A model generated the notes under the pieces. The model saw only the letters and a list, made by a program, of their open reading frames with translations, searched no databases and had not been told where the DNA came from. Both the position numbers and the translations under genes were made by a program. DNA of 64,000 nucleotides from Actinacidiphila sp. DG2A-62 (GTDB taxonomy: Bacteria; Actinomycetota; Actinomycetes; Streptomycetales; Streptomycetaceae): NCBI RefSeq assembly GCF_035825295.1, contig NZ_JAYMGI010000002.1:4655001-4719000 (forward strand), written 5' to 3'. Each line of letters begins with the position of its first letter. Position 1 is the first letter of the stretch. Below, one piece after another: positions 60,515 through 64,000 of this stretch.

Positions 60515-60677
60515 CAGTTTTGCGTGCGTTCTTCCGTGAGGCAGTCGGGGCTGTGCTGGCAGTACCTTGTTCGCTGAGAGTTCAGGCGCGGCGGTGGGCA
60601 ATAGGCGGTATTTGTCGCTTTCTCGGAAGTTGGTTCAGTGCGCCCTGGCCCTGTGGAAGACCTGCAGGTCAGTCAGA
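60515..60677 (+). repeat. CRISPR leader copy C
   Basis: The 69-nt core 60609-60677 matches copies A and B, again ending GGTCAGTCAGA at the repeat. The upstream extension from 60515 (TGCGTGCGTTCTTCCGTGAG, TTGTTCGCTGAGAGTTCAGG, GTGGGCAATAGG) matches copy A. The gap 60263-60514 shows no convincing gene. Confidence 0.8.
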
Positions 60678-60705
60678 CTGCTCCCCGCGCCTGCGGTGAG
60701 GGTCC
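60678..60705 (+). CRISPR. Single degenerate CRISPR repeat C
   Basis: CTGCTCCCCGCGCCTGCGGT then GAGGGTCC is a type I-E repeat with several changes, placed exactly 69 nt after the TATTTG of leader C. No second repeat is seen about 61 nt downstream, so this unit has lost its array. Confidence 0.65.
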
Positions 60706-60805
60706 GCTGTGGGGTGGGGTGCTTGTCTGGGGCAGGTCATGGTCACCCAATGGTGGCCGAGCCTGGTGGGTGCGGAAAGGTCATGGGTGCCGGGCGGGAA
60801 GGCCC

Positions 60806-60852
60806 TGCGTGTTCTTTTTGATACGCCTTGACGGTAAATACGTCTCGCTGTT
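60806..60852. repeat. Island block shared with 59212-59279
   Basis: TGCGTGTTCTTTT (60806) and CGTCTCGCTGTT (60841) recur as TGCGTGTTCTTTT (59212) and CGTCTCGCTGTT (59268), both upstream of a tRNA fragment by about 140-150 nt. The array, block and tRNA-fragment order is thus duplicated. Confidence 0.65.
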
Positions 60853-60955
60853 CCGGCCGGTCGGTCGCGGTCATCGGGTGCATTCGCGCCCCGGATATTC
60901 GTGGGCCAAGGGCGCGAATATGGTGCCTGGTCCTCGAACTGGTCCGCACAACGAC

Positions 60956-61031
60956 AAAGCCCCAAGTCCATGACCTGGGGCTTTTCTTTGGAGCGGATGA
61001 CGGGAATCGAACCCGCGCTCTGGGCTTGGGA
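60956..61031 (-). repeat. tRNA-Gly-like 3' fragment with terminator, copy 2 (att-like)
   Basis: 60990-61031 repeats the tRNA 3' half (one change, GGGCTTGGG for GAGCTTGGG). 60956-60984 is the hairpin AAAGCCCC...GGGGCTTT, identical to that of copy 3. Homology to copy 3 extends past the fragment (AATCACGGGG). Confidence 0.85.
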
Positions 61032-61111
61032 ATCACGGGGGCTTTGCTCGTGCGGTGGCCGGCTGACCTGCTGCTCAAGCCGGCGGGCCGGGTGACTGGC
61101 TGTGGCTGCCT

Positions 61112-61217
61112 GTGGGGTACCGGTGCGTCAGGTGCGCGGGGTGGCGCGGGTGGCGCACCCGCGTACGGGCGCAGCTTTGCGTGCGGGCCGTTCCGCGAGG
61201 CGGCCGGGGCTGTGACA
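61112..61217 (+). repeat. Partial fourth copy of the CRISPR-leader upstream region
   Basis: GGCGCACCCGCGTACGGGCG, CAGCTTTGCGTGCGGGCCGT and CGAGGCGGCCGGGGCTGTG resemble 57570-57650 upstream of leader A, but the leader core and any repeat are missing. Confidence 0.5.
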
Positions 61218-61293
61218 GGTCGCCCCCGTCGGCTGTTTCCCGGGGCGCGGGCTGTGCCGGGCCCCGGGAGCCGTTTGCTGGGACGGGCGTCGT

Positions 61294-61956
61294 TCAGCTG
61301 ATGCTCTGGATCTGGTTCCAGCCGTTCGCTGCGATGCGGCCGGGTAGGCCGGCCGTTCCGTCGAACTCGGTCGTACTGGAGGCGGCGCTGCCGACCTGGT
61401 CGACGAGGGCGCCGGTCGTCGTCGTGGCGATCAGGTCGGGTACGCCGTCGCCGGTGATGTCGCCGACGCTGGCGATCAGCGGGTAGGAGGACTTCGGGTA
61501 GTTGCTGTCGATCTGGGTCCTGGTCAGCGTGACCTTGCCGGTGCTGTCGAGGGCGGGCATGAACTGGAAGAGGTCACCGGTGGAGTCCTCTCGTCCCCAC
61601 AGCGGTGCGAGGCCCTTGGTCGCCGTGGTCTCGCCCGGGGCGATCGCCGTCTAGCCGCTCCAGCCGCCCGTGCCGATCTTCTGCGGGCTGCCGAACTGCC
61701 CGGTCAGCGGCGTGCCCGGGAAGAGCCAGAGGTAGTTGCCCTCCTTGGTGACCAGATCGGGTATGCCGTCGCCGGGAGCGACGGACTGGGTGACCGCGGA
61801 CCAGTCGCTGCCGTACCCCGTGCAGTCGGCGTGGGCCGTGACGCAGGCCGGTCGCGAGTAGGCCGAGCTGTTGTCGAACGAGTAGTACTGGCCGGCGTGG
61901 TCGGCGATGCCGCCGCCCGTGTTGTCGCGGTAGAACCGCAGGCTTGCCGGTGCTCA
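61294..61956 (-). pseudogene. FG-GAP/VCBS repeat protein fragment with in-frame stop
   Basis: On the minus strand an FG-GAP C-terminus is readable: FYRDNTGGGIADHAGQYYSF, then DGIPDLVTKEGNYLWLFPG, a TAG stop at 61651-61653, then GLAPLWGREDSTGDLFQFMP, VGDITGDGVPDLIATTTTG and the end GRIAANGWNQIQSIS. The DGIPDL and DGVPDL repeats are calcium-binding FG-GAP blades. The upstream end is cut at a TCA stop (61954) next to the Rhs fragment of opposite orientation. Such blades normally belong to the same polypeptide as Rhs repeats, so this is a rearranged remnant. Confidence 0.75.
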
Positions 61957-62013
61957 GGCCCACAGGTCGTCCGTCTTGGCGCCGCTGCTCGACTGTTCGA
62001 GCGAGGAGCGGCC

Positions 62014-63350
62014 AGGTTCACCTATGACGACAACGGCCGGCTGGTCAAGACGACGCAGTCGGGCGCGGACGGGTCGAAGTCGAGCATCACGGAGTACTTC
62101 TACGACGCGGCCGGGAATCTCATCGCCCGGGACGACGACGGCACGAGCACGCTCTTCCTGGGTGCGGACCAGCTCACGCTGGATCTGGCCGGCAAGGCGA
62201 CGTCCGACACCCGTTACTACGCGGTGGCGGGCGCGCCGACCGCGGTCCGCACGGCGAAGGCGGGCAGCAGCGCGACGCGGTTGTCCTTCGAGGCGGCCGA
62301 CCCGCACGGTACGGCGCTGACGGACATCACCGCGGACAACACCTCGGTCACCCGCCGCGCGTACACCCCCTTCGGCCAGGACCGCACGGCCGGCGGCAAC
62401 CCGTCGACATGGCCCGGTGACCAGGGCTTCGTCGGCGGCACCCCCGACCCCACGACGGGCCTGACCAACCTCGGCGCCCGCGAGTACGACCCGGCCCTGG
62501 GCCGCTTCCTGAGCGTGGACCCCGTCCTCGACACCGCCAACGTCCAGTCGCTGAACGGCTACGCCTACGCCGACAACACGCCGGTCGACGCTGCCGACCC
62601 ATCGGGTCTGATGCTGGACGGCGGTGGCGACTGCGGACGTCTGGACGACTGCAATGTCGGGGGTCACCCTGCCAGTGACTGCCCGCCGTTCTGCAGCTCG
62701 GACGGTCTGGCGCATGGCCCCAGCACGGGCAACGACAACAACAACTCGGCTCCCGGCAGGAGCTCCCACTCCAAGGGTCACCACGGCCACGGGTTCGGGA
62801 ACTGGGTGACCTCCCATGCCAGCAAGGTCGGCCACACCATCGGTAGCAGCGCCGACACTGTGAGGTCGTACACCGAAGCGGTTGTCACGACCCCGCGGGT
62901 CTGGATCGGCTCGGCGGAAACAGCAGGCAGCCTCCTACTCATGTACGCGGGCGAAACGGGCGCGGAGGCCGGTGCCGCAGCGTGCCTGACCGGCATAGGC
63001 TGCATCGCCGGCGCACCACTGGCGGCAGTGAAGCTCACGGCTCGGGTGGCTCTAGCGCAGAGAAGAATGGAAAAGCATACTAGAGCTATCTGCACGATAA
63101 ATTGGGTGGAGGGGAAAATTACAAAGAAGGAGGCCGTGAGTATGATGGCGCTTTCGTTGATCCCGACACGGGGCGTGGAACTTGGTACGAGGCGAAAGCC
63201 GGGCGATTCTGGGAAGACCTCCCTTCGCGCCGCGGTGGCGTAGAACGGTGGAAATCCATCGAAGGGCATAAAGCGCAACTCGCGAGGGATCAAGGGGTTG
63301 ATTTCCGGGTCACATTTTCTGCGTCGTTCGGCAAAGGCCGGAAAGGTAAG
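62014..63350 (+). pseudogene. Rhs/YD-repeat protein C-terminal fragment with polymorphic toxin tip
   Basis: The N-terminus is missing. YD repeats (FTYDDNGRLVKTTQSGADGS, EYFYDAAGNLIARDDDGTST) lead to the Rhs core (DQGFVGGTPDPTTGLTNLGA, REYDPALGRFLSVDPVLDTA, YAYADNTPVDAADPSGL), then a variable tip with a hydrophobic region. Near 63100 the frame must shift by one base to read the end: GGENYKEGGREYDGAFVDPD, then GTWYEAKAGRFW, whose D...E-x-K pattern suggests a PD-(D/E)xK nuclease toxin. GC drops sharply over 63060-63340, a sign of recent tip exchange. No immunity gene is seen; the toxin end is unclear. Confidence 0.7.
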
Positions 63351-63810
63351 GCGCTAGGAGCGAAGCGACGTGATCGTCCGGTCGAGTTGCGGAGACTTCT
63401 GGTCAGTACGACCATGGCTGGGCGCGCGCAGCGGGGTCATGGGTTGGGTGAGTTGGTCCTCGCCGAGAGTACGATCGGTGGCTCGCAGGTGGTCCCGGGC
63501 CACGGCGCGGGCGAGGTTTTCATGCGCGGCGGTCAGGGGGCGGCAACGCTCCGCGTGGGCATCGCCGGCCAGGCGCTGTGCTGTGCGTGTCGCGATCTGA
63601 GCGCCGACCAACGGACTTGCCTGCGGGTTCGCGTCCGCAGCGTGGCGCGGCCGTATACCGCGTGTGACGGCGCACCGTTGTACCTCGCGTTGCAGGTCAC
63701 TAAAAGTGCGTTCCGCTCTTCACGGCCGTCCCTAGCTGATATTCGGTCCACTGACCGTCTGGTGAGGTGTGCGAGTGGCACGCTACCTCTGAATCGGTCC
63801 AGGAAATGGC

Positions 63811-63887
63811 AAAGCCCCAAGTCCATGACCTGGGGCTTTCTTTATGGAGCGGATGACGGGAATCGAACCCGCGCTCTGAGCTTGGGA
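63811..63887 (-). repeat. tRNA-Gly-like 3' fragment with terminator, copy 3 (att-like)
   Basis: 63846-63887 is identical to copy 1 over the tRNA 3' half; 63811-63839 is the same terminator hairpin as copy 2. The stretch 63351-63810 before it shows no convincing gene, and the 5' half of a tRNA is not found in the remaining 113 bases of the window. Confidence 0.85.
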
Positions 63888-64000
63888 ATCACGGGGCTCC
63901 GGGCTTGCTATGCTGACGCTGACCTGCGAGAACGGTGGCTGTTCGGGACTCTGACGAGGGCTATCAGCGCCCCTGATTGACCGCGGTTCACTGCCCTAGC

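Noticed and set aside
63354..63611. Minus-strand 85-codon ORF that might be a transposase tail
   Set aside because: No catalytic motif or family could be recognised and no terminal repeats were found; left unannotated.
63102..63980. Long plus-strand ORF ending in GADDGNRTRALSLGITG, and similar ends near 59470 and 61040
   Set aside because: The DGNRTRAL string is the antisense translation of the tRNA 3' fragments, a known annotation artefact. Only the first ~80 residues of the 63102 frame (toxin tip) look like protein.

Overview
The window is GC-rich actinobacterial DNA. It almost certainly comes from Streptomyces or a close Streptomycetaceae relative. Pointers are GTG starts and strong GGAGG ribosome sites, several XRE/DUF5753, DUF397 and DUF6879 regulator modules, an Asp23/AmaP envelope-stress locus with ECF sigma factors, many secreted enzymes, and type I-E CRISPR repeats of the streptomycete kind. 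No rRNA and no complete tRNA was found; three tRNA 3' fragments are present.

Layout. 0-6 kb: the end of a formyltransferase-like gene, a STAND ATPase operon with a DUF6879 gene, and a WhiJ/Scr1-like module (DUF397 + XRE, divergent from a histidine-kinase-like ATPase and a tiny membrane ORF). 6-7.8 kb: TetR divergent from a frameshifted SDR. 7.9-12 kb: a small protein, a DUF6879 gene and an XRE regulator leading into a graspetide-type RiPP cluster (precursor, ATP-grasp ligase, PIMT-like methyltransferase). 12-21.7 kb: secreted protease, truncated ECF sigma factor, broken DPBB/CBM protein, HxlR/oxidoreductase pair, secreted protein, L,D-transpeptidase and a SigK/RskA pair. 21.8-26.8 kb: Asp23/AmaP stress locus, read divergently from one perfectly symmetric promoter region. 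26.9-38.4 kb: secreted hydrolases, a BlaI-type regulator with two operators, an M15 peptidase, an aldo/keto reductase with its TetR regulator, and a GH43 enzyme. 38.4-46.9 kb: second STAND protein, DUF397-MFS pair, orphan DNA methyltransferase, MFS-MarR pair. 47-56.7 kb: a large broken secreted repeat protein, GH16 glucanase, a cysteine-type leader peptide ahead of a flavin monooxygenase, and an esterase-metallohydrolase fusion.

The last 7 kb is an accessory island. Three PIN-domain toxin-antitoxin operons each sit beside a copy of a length-conserved CRISPR leader (69 nt from its invariant start to the first repeat) followed by a short, decaying type I-E mini-array. No cas gene is present. 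Three copies of a tRNA-Gly-like 3' end with its terminator lie in the same orientation and look like attachment-site scars. Between the last two are an inverted FG-GAP fragment and an Rhs C-terminal toxin tip of markedly lower GC.

Five genes outside the island (SDR, DPBB protein, Tat glycosidase, MarR, large secreted protein), and the Rhs tip inside it, need a one-base shift to restore a family-like reading frame, mostly in G/C-rich stretches. Assembly indels and true decay cannot be told apart from the sequence alone. All family assignments come from reading motifs by eye; no database search was run.
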